Below, piece after piece: positions 52,414 to 60,772 of a DNA stretch of 64,000 bases. This DNA comes from JACVRW01 sp963820315 (GTDB taxonomy: Bacteria; Actinomycetota; Thermoleophilia; Solirubrobacterales; Thermoleophilaceae). A program made the position numbers and the translations under genes. Location: NCBI GenBank assembly GCA_963820315.1, contig CAWFZK010000036.1, positions 1 to 64,000 of the forward strand, given 5' to 3'. The first letter of the stretch is position 1. Each line of letters begins with the position of its first letter. The notes beneath the pieces are model-generated. The model did not search any database and was not told the origin of the DNA. It was given only the letters and a program-made list of their open reading frames with translations.

Positions 52414-53784
52414 GTGATCCAGATCGCACACGGGCTGGTAGCCCGATCCGATCTGCCCATCCCCGAGTGGCTCTTCGGCTGGGCCGCCGCGATGGTGCTG
52501 GTGGTCTCGTTCGTGGCGCTGGCCATCCTCTGGCCCGAGCCGAGGCTCGAGGACGAGGGCTGGCGGCCGCTGCCGCGCTGGCTCGGCCGCGTCATCACGA
52601 GCCGGGCGCTCGAGATCCTCTGTGGCGCGATCGGGATCTTCCTGCTGGGGGTGGTCGTCTACACGGGCTTCCAGGGCGTGCAGAGCTCGACCGCCAACTT
52701 CACGCCGACGTTCATCTACGTGACCTTCTGGCTCGGCTTCGTCCCGGCGAGCGTGCTGCTCGGCGACGTGTTCCGGGCGTTCAACCCGTGGCGCGCCGTC
52801 GGACGGGCTGTCGCCTGGGTCGCGAAGACGGCGGCGCGCAGCGACCTGCCCGCCCCGCTCGCCTATCCGGAGAAGCTCGGCCGCTGGCCCGCCGCGGCCG
52901 GCATCTTCGCCTTTGCGGCGATCGAGCTCGTCGCCTCGAACGGAGACCGGCCCGAGAACCTCGCGATCGCTGTCCTCATCTACTCGGCGCTGACGTTCAT
53001 CGCGATGGCGCTGTACGGGGTCGAGGCCTGGTCTGACCGCGGCGAGGCCTTCTCCGTCTACTTCAACCTGTTCTCGCGCATCTCGGTATTCGAGACGCGC
53101 GGCCGCGACCTGGGCGTGCGCAAGCTGCTGTCGGGGCTCGCCGCACTGCCGCCGGCCGCCGGCACGGTGCCGCTGCTGGCGGTGATGATCGGCTCGGTGA
53201 GCTTCGACGGCGCCTCGGAGGCCCAGCCGTGGACGGACATCTCTCCGGACCTCGCCCAGTTCTTCCAGGACATCGGCTTGAGCCCGCAGCACTCGCTGGA
53301 GCTGGCGTTCCTGCTCGGCCTGATCCTCACGGTGCTGCTCGTCTTCGGCTTCTACCGGCTCGGCGTGCTCGGGGCGCGCAGCGTCGGCGGCGGCTTCAGC
53401 GCGAACCGGCTCGCGAACGCGTTCGTGCACTCGCTCGTGCCGATCGCGTTCGCCTACGTGGCGGCGCACTACTTCACGCTGCTGCTCTTCCAGGGCCAGG
53501 CCATGGCCTTCCTCGTCTCCGACCCGCTCGGCGACGGCAGCGACATCTTCGGCACCGCGAACAGCCAGATCGACTACACGCTCATCGGCGGCGAGGCGAC
53601 CTGGTACTTCCAGGTGGGCTTCGTCGTGGTCGGCCACGTGGCGGCGCTGGTGCTCGCCCACGACCGCGCGCTCGCTCTCTACGACGACGCCAAGCAGGCG
53701 GTGCGCTCGCAGTACTGGATGCTCGCCGTGATGGTCGGCTTCACGAGCCTCGCGCTCTGGCTGCTGTCGCAGTCGAACGTCTAG
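52414..53784 (+). CDS. polytopic membrane protein (similar to proteins annotated fenitrothion hydrolase)
   Basis: 456 residues with about ten to twelve membrane segments. AHGLVARSDLPIPEWLFGWAAA-like start, FNPWRAVGRAVAW, YSALTFIAMALYGVEAWSDRGEAFSVYFNLF and AFVHSLVPIAFAYVAAHYF are its most distinct blocks. Similar actinobacterial proteins are labelled fenitrothion hydrolase after a single enzyme; I consider the label unsafe. It starts eight bases behind the cupredoxin-like gene. Together they look like a redox or metal unit in the membrane. The end overlaps the convergent TetR gene by four bases. Confidence 0.7.
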   Translation: MIQIAHGLVARSDLPIPEWLFGWAAAMVLVVSFVALAILWPEPRLEDEGWRPLPRWLGRVITSRALEILCGAIGIFLLGVVVYTGFQGVQSSTANFTPTFIYVTFWLGFVPASVLLGDVFRAFNPWRAVGRAVAWVAKTAARSDLPAPLAYPEKLGRWPAAAGIFAFAAIELVASNGDRPENLAIAVLIYSALTFIAMALYGVEAWSDRGEAFSVYFNLFSRISVFETRGRDLGVRKLLSGLAALPPAAGTVPLLAVMIGSVSFDGASEAQPWTDISPDLAQFFQDIGLSPQHSLELAFLLGLILTVLLVFGFYRLGVLGARSVGGGFSANRLANAFVHSLVPIAFAYVAAHYFTLLLFQGQAMAFLVSDPLGDGSDIFGTANSQIDYTLIGGEATWYFQVGFVVVGHVAALVLAHDRALALYDDAKQAVRSQYWMLAVMVGFTSLALWLLSQSNV

Positions 53785-54371
53785 CGGCGCTGCGTGATCC
53801 CGTCGACGACGGTGTCGACGATGCGCTCGATGAAGCCGGCATCGACCGGTTCGTGAGTGAGCAACAGGCGCAGGTGGATCGGGCCGATCACGGCCTCGAT
53901 CACCTCGGACGGCTCGGTGCCGGGCCTGACCTCACCGCGCTCGATCGCCCGTTCCACGATGGCGCCGTCGAGCGCGAGACGCTCGGCCCAGAAACGCCTG
54001 CTCGCCGCCGCGAGCTTGCCGTCGCGGGGTGACTCGGCTGCGACGGCGCGAGCCATCGCCGCAACCTCGGGGGTGGAGGCGTTGGCGGCGGCGGTCGTGG
54101 CCAGAGCGAGCAGATCCGCGCGCAGCGAGCCTGTGTCGGGGACCGAGACGTGCTGACCGGCACGTTCGAGCATCGCCTCGAGCACGAGCTGCTCGCGTGT
54201 GCCCCAGCGGCGGTAGAGGCTCGTCTTGTTCACGTCTGCGCGGCGCGCGATTCGCTCGAGACTGAGCCCTGCGTAGCCGTTTTCGGCGAGCTCGGCCAGT
54301 GTCGCCGTGATGGCAGCCGACCGCACGCGACTGCTGCGGCCGCCGGGTCGGCGCTGTGGGGTGGTGTGCAT
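53781..54371 (-). CDS. TetR/AcrR family transcriptional regulator
   Basis: I chose ATG 54371 (MHTTPQRRPGG), since a longer frame would enter the operator region. The 196-residue protein has the HTH at about 20-65 (LAELAENGYAGLSLERIARRADVNKTSLYRRWG) and the ligand-binding TetR_C domain. A palindrome lies just upstream, between it and a divergent F420-type enzyme gene, which it probably represses. Confidence 0.9.
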   Translation of the reverse strand: MHTTPQRRPGGRSSRVRSAAITATLAELAENGYAGLSLERIARRADVNKTSLYRRWGTREQLVLEAMLERAGQHVSVPDTGSLRADLLALATTAAANASTPEVAAMARAVAAESPRDGKLAAASRRFWAERLALDGAIVERAIERGEVRPGTEPSEVIEAVIGPIHLRLLLTHEPVDAGFIERIVDTVVDGITQRR

Positions 54372-54389
54372 GCTGATCTCGAGCTTAAA

Positions 54390-54404
54390 GCAACGGTCAG
54401 TTGC
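54390..54404. promoter_or_regulatory. TetR-type operator palindrome
   Basis: GCAAC, five bases, GTTGC, in the 53-base gap between the divergent TetR and nitroreductase genes. The flanks (AAA left, ATT right) lengthen the symmetry slightly. Confidence 0.55.
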
Positions 54405-54424
54405 ATTAGTGGTAGGCTGGCTCA

Positions 54425-54928
54425 ATGAGGAGCTACAGCCAGACCGGCGTCTTCCACCGGCTGGTGCGAAGGACGGCGTCAACCCGTGCCATGGCCCTTG
54501 TATTTGGACGGGTTCAGGAGCCGATCGACCGCTGCGTCTACCGGATCAGCCGGGGGCGTACGACCGCGTCGTCGTGGCTTGCAGGCGTGGAGATCACGAT
54601 GCTCACCACCACGGGCGCCAGGACCGGCAAGCCGCGAACGCTGCCGGTGCTCGCCCTGCCCGCGGGCGCACGCATGGTCGTGATCGCCTCGAACTTCGGC
54701 CGCAGCCGCAACCCCTCCTGGTACCACAACCTGCGCTCCAACCCCTGCGCGACGATCGTCTTCGAGGGCACTCGGAGCGAGGTGGTGGCGCGTGAGCTGA
54801 GCGGCGCCGAGCGCGAGCAGGGTTATCGCTTGGGTGAGGAGATGTTCCCCGCGTTCATCCACTACCGCCGCTGGGCTGGTAACCGGCTCATCCCAGTGCT
54901 GAGTCTCGAGCCGCGGGTCACCGCTTAG
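54425..54928 (+). CDS. nitroreductase/DDN-like deazaflavin (F420)-dependent protein
   Basis: 167 residues with the DDN-type signature: LTTTGARTGKPRTLPVLAL, IASNFGRSRNPSWYHNLRSNP, then a strand and the final amphipathic part. In this family the F420-binding residues lie in the GARTGKPR and WYHNL segments. It reduces a quinone, nitro compound or other acceptor with reduced F420. The TetR gene is divergent from it with a palindrome between. It lies upstream of maoC-type and RidA genes, with 9-base spacing to the first. Confidence 0.87.
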   Translation: MRSYSQTGVFHRLVRRTASTRAMALVFGRVQEPIDRCVYRISRGRTTASSWLAGVEITMLTTTGARTGKPRTLPVLALPAGARMVVIASNFGRSRNPSWYHNLRSNPCATIVFEGTRSEVVARELSGAEREQGYRLGEEMFPAFIHYRRWAGNRLIPVLSLEPRVTA

Positions 54929-54937
54929 GCTGCGGGA

Positions 54938-55342
54938 ATGGCGTCTCGACAGGTCGGCGACAAGGCCGCCAGGACACGGACGGTTCGCGCGCAGGACATC
55001 GAGCTCTTCAGCGAGCTCACGGGCGACCGCAACCCCCTCCACTACGACGAGCGGGCGGCCGCGAACTCGCGCTTCGGCGGGATCATCGTCCAGGGCGGTG
55101 TCACCTCCGGGCTCCTGAACGCGGTCGTGGCCGAGGACCTGCCGGGACCGGGCAGCGTCTTCCTGCACGTCGAGTGGGACTTCAGGGCGCCGGTGCGCCC
55201 GGGCGACGAGATCACCGCCGAGGTCGAGGTGCTCGAGGCCCGCGAGGACAAGCCGCTCACGAAGCTGCGAACGACGATCACGAACCAGGAGGGGACGATC
55301 GTGCTCGACGGCTCGGCGCTCGTCTGGACCGAGGCTGTCTGA
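54938..55342 (+). CDS. MaoC-like (R)-specific enoyl-CoA hydratase
   Basis: 134 residues with a single hot-dog fold. DIELFSELTGDRNPLHYDERAAANSRFGGIIVQGGVTSG holds the catalytic Asp and His of the R-hydratase motif, followed by VEWDFRAPVRPGDEI. It hydrates trans-2-enoyl-CoA. It lies between the F420-type enzyme gene and a RidA gene, each a few bases apart, so the three are probably an operon, but the pathway is not evident. Confidence 0.9.
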   Translation: MASRQVGDKAARTRTVRAQDIELFSELTGDRNPLHYDERAAANSRFGGIIVQGGVTSGLLNAVVAEDLPGPGSVFLHVEWDFRAPVRPGDEITAEVEVLEAREDKPLTKLRTTITNQEGTIVLDGSALVWTEAV

Positions 55343-55345
55343 GGC

Positions 55346-55747
55346 GTGACGCTCGAGCTGATCAACCCCGAGGACCTGCCCACGCCCGAGGCGTACACCC
55401 ATGTAGTGGTCGCAACCGGAGCTCGGTTGGTGTTCGTCGCCGGCCAGGAACCGGAGGATGAACGGGGCAACCTGGTCGGCGCCGGTGATCTGGCGCTCCA
55501 GGCACGGCAGGTGTTCGCCAACGTCGGCCGCGCGCTCGCGGCCGCCGGCGCCCGCCCCGACCAGGTGACCAAGATCACGATCTTCGTAGTCGGCTACCGC
55601 CGCGAGCAGCTCCAGGTGATCGACGAAGCCCGGGCGGCACTGTTCGGGGAGCACAAGCCCGCAGACACGCTCGTCGGGGTTGAGGCCCTGTCGAGACCCG
55701 AGTTCCTGATCGAGGTGGAGGCCGTCGCGGTTACCGAGGCTGTCTGA
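55346..55747 (+). CDS. RidA family protein
   Basis: 133 residues, GTG 55346, three bases after the MaoC-like gene. RLVFVAGQEPEDERGNLVGAGDLALQARQVFANVGRAL and RPDQVTKITIFVVGYR are the RidA trimer motifs, with the Arg in the latter. The C-terminal ALSRPEFLIEVEAVA closes the pocket. Such proteins deaminate reactive imines or enamines. The last gene of the three-gene run. Confidence 0.88.
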   Translation: MTLELINPEDLPTPEAYTHVVVATGARLVFVAGQEPEDERGNLVGAGDLALQARQVFANVGRALAAAGARPDQVTKITIFVVGYRREQLQVIDEARAALFGEHKPADTLVGVEALSRPEFLIEVEAVAVTEAV

Positions 55748-55753
55748 CCTGCG

Positions 55754-56647
55754 TTAGCGGACGCGCGGCGAGCGCGCCCCCACGATCCAGGTGGAGGCCG
55801 GCGCGCGCACCGAGGGTCCGTCCGGACCTTGCAGGCCGGCGAGCGCCTCTCGGAGCGCCCGGACGATGCGCGCGCGAGGTACCTCTCCCTCGCTGCCGGC
55901 GAGGCGGACCAGCTCGCCCGCCGGGCCGAGTGCCATGACGAATTCGACCGCCTCGTCGAGATCCGCGCCGATCGTGATCTCGCTGTCGCAGCGATGCAGT
56001 GAGATCTCGTCGAACCCCGCGCGCAGGAGCATGTCGGTCGTCGTGCCCGCGCTCGCCATCGAGAAAGGGCCCGGTCCGCAGGTGGGTTCGGAGGTGACCT
56101 CGGGGCGGGTCAGGAATTGCCCCACCACCTGCTCAGCGCGGTGGAGCCACACGTTGTCGAGCTTGTGCCGCCAGACCACCATGCAGAGGCGGCCGCCTGG
56201 GACGAGCGCGCGCCGGACATTTCGGAGGGCGACGACGGGATTGGCGAAGAACATGGTTCCGAAACGAGAGAAGGCATAGTCGAAGCACCCATCGACTTCG
56301 AGCTCCTGGACGTCGGCGACCAGGAAGCGCGCGTTCGCGGTCCTCGCCTCCGCCGCCTCCCGGCGAGCTACAGCGACGAAGCGCTCCGCAGCGTCGACGC
56401 CGACCGCCTCGCCCTCGGGACCGACGAGCTCGGCGAGCCGCACGGTGGTATCGCCAAACCCGCAGCCGACATCCAGCGCTCGGTCACCGGGCCTGGGTGG
56501 ATGCAGGCGCAGCCCCTCCTCGCCGTGCGCACCGAGCCCGGCCACGAGGATGTCGCGGTGGCGCACGAAGCGATCGAACAGCACTCCGTTCCAGGCCTCG
56601 ATGGCCTCCTCGTTCGTTGCCGTGACCTGGGAGGGAGTGGGTGCCAT
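55754..56647 (-). CDS. class I SAM-dependent methyltransferase
   Basis: 297 residues. DRALDVGCGFGDTTVRLAELVG is motif I, AVGVDAAERFV motif II, and FDYAFSRFGTMFF the acidic motif IV region. The C-terminus has an extra beta-rich domain. The substrate is not evident. A direct-repeat site matching one in front of the SARP-like gene lies 34-51 bases upstream, so this gene may be its target. Confidence 0.87.
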   Translation of the reverse strand: MAPTPSQVTATNEEAIEAWNGVLFDRFVRHRDILVAGLGAHGEEGLRLHPPRPGDRALDVGCGFGDTTVRLAELVGPEGEAVGVDAAERFVAVARREAAEARTANARFLVADVQELEVDGCFDYAFSRFGTMFFANPVVALRNVRRALVPGGRLCMVVWRHKLDNVWLHRAEQVVGQFLTRPEVTSEPTCGPGPFSMASAGTTTDMLLRAGFDEISLHRCDSEITIGADLDEAVEFVMALGPAGELVRLAGSEGEVPRARIVRALREALAGLQGPDGPSVRAPASTWIVGARSPRVR

Positions 56648-56680
56648 CCCGAGCGAGTATCGGCGCGCCTCTGGAGCGAC

Positions 56681-56698
56681 GTTGGAGAAAGGTTGAAG
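56681..56698. promoter_or_regulatory. direct-repeat site in front of the methyltransferase gene
   Basis: GTTGGAG, four bases (AAAG), GTTGAAG: heptamers repeated at 11 bases, the spacing typical for SARP-family binding. It matches the site at 56900-56917 at most positions. Confidence 0.5.
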
Positions 56699-56701
56699 GG
56701 G

Positions 56702-56863
56702 CTAGTCCACGACCTCGATCCAGCTGGCGATCTCCTCGCGGGTCTCGCTCTCGGCGAGCTCCGGGTGGTCACTGCGGACGTGGCGCTCGATCATGTCGAT
56801 CACCTCGTCATCGGTCTCGGCCCGCGCGACGTAGCCGCACTCACACTTGATCTGCCTGGCCAT
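56702..56863 (-). CDS. DUF1059 family small protein
   Basis: 53 residues from ATG 56863. CECGYVARAETDDEVIDMIERHVRSDHPEL is the DUF1059 pattern, with a Cys-x-Cys near the N-terminus and a His-containing helix end; the Cys/His set could bind a metal. It lies between the methyltransferase gene and the regulator, on the minus strand, in a region with the two direct-repeat sites. Function unproven. Confidence 0.78.
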   Translation of the reverse strand: MARQIKCECGYVARAETDDEVIDMIERHVRSDHPELAESETREEIASWIEVVD

Positions 56864-56899
56864 CGAGCTCCTCGCGGATTCGCAGGGTATAGGGGCTAC

Positions 56900-56917
56900 C
56901 TTGACGGGAGGTTGAAG
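56900..56917. promoter_or_regulatory. direct-repeat site in front of the SARP-like gene
   Basis: CTTGACG, four bases (GGAG), GTTGAAG. It overlaps the TTG that would otherwise serve as start of the regulator gene. The same 11-base layout and terminal AGGTTGAAG are found at 56681-56698. Confidence 0.5.
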
Positions 56918-57679
56918 CCCGTTCCCTCGACAAGAATCCAACTGTGCGGGCTATTCGTGGCCGAGCTCCAGGGCCGCCGGATTGAGGCTCGTCTCCCGAG
57001 CCGACAGGGCCGGCTTCTGTTCGCCTACCTGACCCTCAATCGCGGCCGCCGACTCGCCCGCGACGAGCTGATCGAGGCGCTATGGCCATTCGCCGTGCCG
57101 GCCGCGGCCCCGTCGGCGCTCACCGCGCTGCTCTCGAAGCTGCGAGCTACGGTCGGGTCTGAGTGCCTGCGGGGACGCAGCGACGTGACTCTCGTTCTCC
57201 CGGAGGCTGCCAGTGTCGACGTCGAAGAGGCGCTCGCGGGAGTCCATGCGGCAGAGTCGGCCGTGACGATCGGCGAGTGGAAGCGCGCCTGGGGTCCGGC
57301 GCTGCGCGCGCAGCTCATTGCCGAGCGGCGCCTGCTGCCGGAGCACGAGGCCCCCTGGATCGACGAGTGGCGCCAGCGGCTGGACGGTGTGCTGGACCAC
57401 GCGCTGGAGGCATACGCCGCCGCATGCCTCGGCATCGGCGGCGCGGAGCTGGCCGGCGCCGAGCGCAGCGCCCGGCGCCTGACCGAGCGCTCGCCCCTGC
57501 GCGAGAGCGGGTACCGCCTGCTGATGGACATCCTCGCCGCCCAGGGGAACGTCGGCGAGGCCATGAGGGTCTACGACCGCGCGCGGGCGGCACTTCGGGA
57601 AGAGCTTGGGATGACGCCGGGCCCGGCGATCCAGGAGGCTCACTCCCGCCTCCTGGGCCAGGCCTCGAGCACACCCTGA
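56912..57679 (+). CDS. BTAD/SARP-type transcriptional regulator
   Basis: About 255 residues. Start uncertain: TTG 56912 gives the full N-terminal strand (TRIQLCGLFVAELQGRR), though its GGGAGG touches the start. A winged helix (about 20-95: GRLLFAYLTLNRGRRLARDELIEALWP) precedes a BTAD helical domain (about 100-250: LYEAAACLGIGG-like repeats, DILAAQGNVGEAMRVYDRAR, LREELGMTPGPAIQE). No ATPase or TPR domain follows, so it is a short SARP-type activator. Its own promoter region and the methyltransferase promoter carry the direct repeats listed. Confidence 0.84.
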   Translation: MKPVPSTRIQLCGLFVAELQGRRIEARLPSRQGRLLFAYLTLNRGRRLARDELIEALWPFAVPAAAPSALTALLSKLRATVGSECLRGRSDVTLVLPEAASVDVEEALAGVHAAESAVTIGEWKRAWGPALRAQLIAERRLLPEHEAPWIDEWRQRLDGVLDHALEAYAAACLGIGGAELAGAERSARRLTERSPLRESGYRLLMDILAAQGNVGEAMRVYDRARAALREELGMTPGPAIQEAHSRLLGQASSTP

Positions 57680-57680
57680 A

Positions 57681-57753
<73 letters not shown>

Positions 57754-57839
57754 GTGCGAGAGCCGAGGATAGCGGCCATGCAGTGCTCGCGAGCAGGCGC
57801 CGATCCCGGGCCTGAGATCCGCGCCTAGAGTGGTTCGCG

Positions 57840-58256
57840 ATGCCTCCGGCAAGCGCCGAACTGCGGTCGATCACCGAGACAGCGCTCGAAGCGCTCAACA
57901 GCGGTGACCTCGAGACCTTCCTGACGGTCGTGGACGAGGACGTCGAGTTCACGTCGATGATCGCCGAGGTCGAGGGGCAGACGTTCCGCGGCCACGACGG
58001 CGTCCGCAGCTGGTGGCAATCGGTGGCGGGCACCTTTCAACACGTCCGCTGGGAGCTGCTCGAGCTGGAGGGATCGAGCCCGCGCGCGCTCGCCAAGCTC
58101 AGGGCGGTGGCGAAGCTCGGTGAGGTGGAGGTCGACCAGACCGTTTGGCAAGCGGCCGCGGTCCGCAACGGCAAGCTCGAATGGTGGGCCTTCTTCCGCG
58201 ACGAGCACGCGGCGCGCGCCGCGGCGGGCGTCTTCGGCCGCGACGGCTCGGGCTAG
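57840..58256 (+). CDS. SnoaL-like/NTF2 fold protein
   Basis: 138 residues. Helix-start ITETALEALNSGDLETFLTVVDEDVEFTSMIAEVEG, GHDGVRSWWQSVAGTF and VRNGKLEWWAFFRDEHAARAA are the standard alpha+beta cone pattern of the SnoaL group. It could be an isomerase, hydrolase or ligand-binding protein. Its stop overlaps the end of the convergent methyltransferase gene by four bases. Confidence 0.83.
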   Translation: MPPASAELRSITETALEALNSGDLETFLTVVDEDVEFTSMIAEVEGQTFRGHDGVRSWWQSVAGTFQHVRWELLELEGSSPRALAKLRAVAKLGEVEVDQTVWQAAAVRNGKLEWWAFFRDEHAARAAAGVFGRDGSG

Positions 58257-59029
58257 CTCAGGCCCCGCACGGCGCAGGCCCGGGCGCCGAGCTTGAACGA
58301 TCCCGCCGGCGAGCCCACGTTCTCGAAGAGCCGCTCGCGCAGCTCCGCGCGCCGCTCGGGCTCCAGCGCCGCGCAGTACGCCCCGGCAGGGCCGACGCCG
58401 AAGGTGAACGGCTCCCAGAGATCGTCGAACGATGCGTACGTCGTGCCGACGCTCAGGTGGCCCGTCTCGACGCCGTCCAGGCCGGCGCCCCGCCACAGCT
58501 CCTCGAGCTCGTCCGTGCTTCGGTAGCGCATCGTGCGGCCCTCGTCGGGAGCTGCGGCGTCGAGCGTGCGCGCCGCATTCCAGAAGGCCCGCAGCATCTC
58601 CATACCGCCGCCGTAGTCCCAGGTGCAGGCGGCGACGACGCCGCCGCGGCGGGCCACCCGGCGCATCTCGGCCACTCCGGCGGGCGCATCGCGCATGAAG
58701 TTCACGACGAGCTGCGAGACCGCGGCGTCGAAGGCGTCGTCCTCCCAGGGGAGCTCTTCGGCGTCGCCGCGGCGAACGTCCGCGCCGGGCACGCGCCGGC
58801 TGCAGGCCGCGACGAACGGCTCCGAGGGATCGACCGCGGCCAGCCGCTCCGCGCCGACCACGGCGGCGAGCCGCTCCGAGAGCGCGCCCGGCCCGCAGCC
58901 GACGTCGAGCACGCGCATGCCAGGCTCGATGTTTGCGAACTCGATGAACGCGGGTGCAAGCTCCTGCGAGTAGCGGCCCATGAAACGGTCGTAGGCATTG
59001 CCGGCGACGTCGAAGGTCACGTCGCTCAT
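58253..59029 (-). CDS. class I SAM-dependent methyltransferase
   Basis: 258 residues from ATG 59029. GMRVLDVGCGPGALSERLAAVVG is motif I, AAVDPSEPFVAACSRR motif II, and DAAVSQLVVNFMRDAP the region after the adenine site. It is UbiE/MenG-like in outline, though the substrate is not evident. Divergent from the GH16-type gene with 26 bases between. Confidence 0.88.
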   Translation of the reverse strand: MSDVTFDVAGNAYDRFMGRYSQELAPAFIEFANIEPGMRVLDVGCGPGALSERLAAVVGAERLAAVDPSEPFVAACSRRVPGADVRRGDAEELPWEDDAFDAAVSQLVVNFMRDAPAGVAEMRRVARRGGVVAACTWDYGGGMEMLRAFWNAARTLDAAAPDEGRTMRYRSTDELEELWRGAGLDGVETGHLSVGTTYASFDDLWEPFTFGVGPAGAYCAALEPERRAELRERLFENVGSPAGSFKLGARACAVRGLS

Positions 59030-59055
59030 TCTGCCCGGCGTGCGAGGATCGCGCC

Positions 59056-59820
59056 GTGGCCGGCTTCGTCGACGACTTCGAGGGCACAGAGCTCGACACC
59101 GAGGTCTGGATTCCCCACTACCTGCCGATGTGGAGCTCGCGCGCGGAGACCGCGGCCACCTACAGGGTTGCAGGCTCCGAGCTGCGCTTGACGATTCCGC
59201 CCGACCACGGTCTCTGGTGCCCGGACGAGCACGACCCGCCGCTGCGCGTGTCGGGCATCCAGTCGGGGATCTTCTCCGGAGAGGTGGGCAGCACGAGGGG
59301 CCAGCAGCCATTTCGCGACGGCCTCGTCGTGAAAGAGCAGCAGCCGGCACAGTGGGGCTGGACTCCGCACTACGGACGGCTGGAGGTGCGCGCGTGCATG
59401 GACCTGAGCCCGCGCTCGATGGCGTCGGTCTGGATGGTCGGGATCGAGGATGAGCCCGAGCGCTGCGGTGAGATCTGCATCTTCGAGGTCTTCGGCGACG
59501 CGCTCGACGGTCGCAAGAGCGCCGCGGTCGGGATGGGCATCCACCCCTTCCGCGACCCGGCGCTCACGGAGGAGTGGGACGCGGCGCGGCAGGAGCTCGA
59601 CGTCGGCGAGTTCCACACCTACGCCGCCGAGTGGCGTCCCGGCCGCGTCGACTTCCTGATCGACGGCCGCCACGTCAAGACCGTCGGCCAGTCTCCGGAC
59701 TATCCGATGCAGGCGATGGTGGCCGTCTTCGACTTCCCGGACAGGGCCGACGCGGCGCCCGACGGGCACGTGCCCGAGTTCGTGATCGACAGCGTCCGGA
59801 GCGAGCCGCTCACGTCCTGA
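59056..59820 (+). CDS. glycoside hydrolase family 16-like protein with altered catalytic motif
   Basis: 254 residues from GTG 59056, cytoplasmic in prediction (no signal peptide). DDFEGTELDTEVWIPHYLP, GRLEVRACMDLSPRSMASVWMVG, and FHTYAAEWRPGRVDFLIDGRHVKTVGQSP are typical GH16 strands. The catalytic motif E-x-D-x-x-E reads E139-I-C141-I-F-E144: both glutamates are present, but the central Asp is Cys. The DUF6081-type protein at 15.3 kb has a similar fold plan. Whether this one hydrolyses beta-glucans is doubtful. Confidence 0.75.
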   Translation: MAGFVDDFEGTELDTEVWIPHYLPMWSSRAETAATYRVAGSELRLTIPPDHGLWCPDEHDPPLRVSGIQSGIFSGEVGSTRGQQPFRDGLVVKEQQPAQWGWTPHYGRLEVRACMDLSPRSMASVWMVGIEDEPERCGEICIFEVFGDALDGRKSAAVGMGIHPFRDPALTEEWDAARQELDVGEFHTYAAEWRPGRVDFLIDGRHVKTVGQSPDYPMQAMVAVFDFPDRADAAPDGHVPEFVIDSVRSEPLTS

Positions 59821-60772
59821 GTCGTGGCCGGCGCAGGCGCGGGTCGAGCCAGGCGGTGATGATGTCGACGACCGCGCTCGCGAGCACGACGACGAGCGCC
59901 AGGTAGATCGCGAGCGCGACGATCGGTGGCAGGTCGAGGCTGCCGAACGTCTCCGAGGTCATCAGGCCCACCCCCGGGAGCCCGAAGATGACCTCGACGT
60001 AGAGGGCGTAGCCGCCGAACGCGTGCGAGAAGTCGAGCCCCCAGATGTTGACCGGCGGGATCAGCGCGTTGCGCAGCACGTGGCGCCTGATCACGCGCTT
60101 CTCGGACAGCCCCTTCGCGCGCGCGGTGCGGACCCAGTCCTCGCCGGCGGTCTGCAGCAGCGAGGCGCGCACCACGTGGGTGTACGCCCCCGCGAACGGC
60201 AGCGCCGCGGCTATCCAGGGAAGCGCGAGATGCTGCGCCCAGCCGAGCGGGTCCGCGGTCAGCGGCACGTATCCCTCGTCGGGGAAGAAGTCCGACCTGT
60301 AGGCAACGAAGGCCCACAGCAGCGCCGCGAGCACGAGCGAGGGAAGTGAGTAGGCCGCCGCGGCGGCCGTCGTGATCAGCCGGTCCTGCCAGCGGCCTTG
60401 GTAGCGGACACAGAGCAGCGCGAGGCCGAGCCCCGCCGCGATTGCGATCAGCGCCGCGCCGCCGACCAGCGACAGCGTCACCGGCAGCGCATCGAGGAAC
60501 GCGCTGCGCATGCTGCCGCAGCTGTAGAAGCACTCGACGTCGCCGTTCAGGATCGACTTCATCAACCGCACGTACTGAACGGGCAGCGGGTCGTCGAGGC
60601 CGTACTTCTCGGTCGCGATCGCCCGCGTCTCGTTCGTCCCCTTCTCGGCGCCGCCCAGCCAGTAGGACGGATCGACGTTCGGGATCGTCCAGAACAGCAG
60701 GAACGCCACGATCGACGCCACGAACGCCGTGACGAGCGCCCACGCGAGCCGGCGTGCCGCGAACGCGATCAC
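59810..60772 (-). CDS. dipeptide/oligopeptide-type ABC transporter permease (DppB-like)
   Basis: 320 residues from GTG 60772, overlapping the stop of the next permease. Six membrane segments; the EAA loop reads EDWVRTARAKGLSEKRVIRRHVLRNA and GYALYVEVIFGLPGVGLMT follows. This is the DppB/OppB family, which forms one half of peptide importers. The second half lies directly upstream, but no ATPase or substrate-binding protein gene is present in this stretch. Confidence 0.88.
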   Translation of the reverse strand: MIAFAARRLAWALVTAFVASIVAFLLFWTIPNVDPSYWLGGAEKGTNETRAIATEKYGLDDPLPVQYVRLMKSILNGDVECFYSCGSMRSAFLDALPVTLSLVGGAALIAIAAGLGLALLCVRYQGRWQDRLITTAAAAAYSLPSLVLAALLWAFVAYRSDFFPDEGYVPLTADPLGWAQHLALPWIAAALPFAGAYTHVVRASLLQTAGEDWVRTARAKGLSEKRVIRRHVLRNALIPPVNIWGLDFSHAFGGYALYVEVIFGLPGVGLMTSETFGSLDLPPIVALAIYLALVVVLASAVVDIITAWLDPRLRRPRLRT

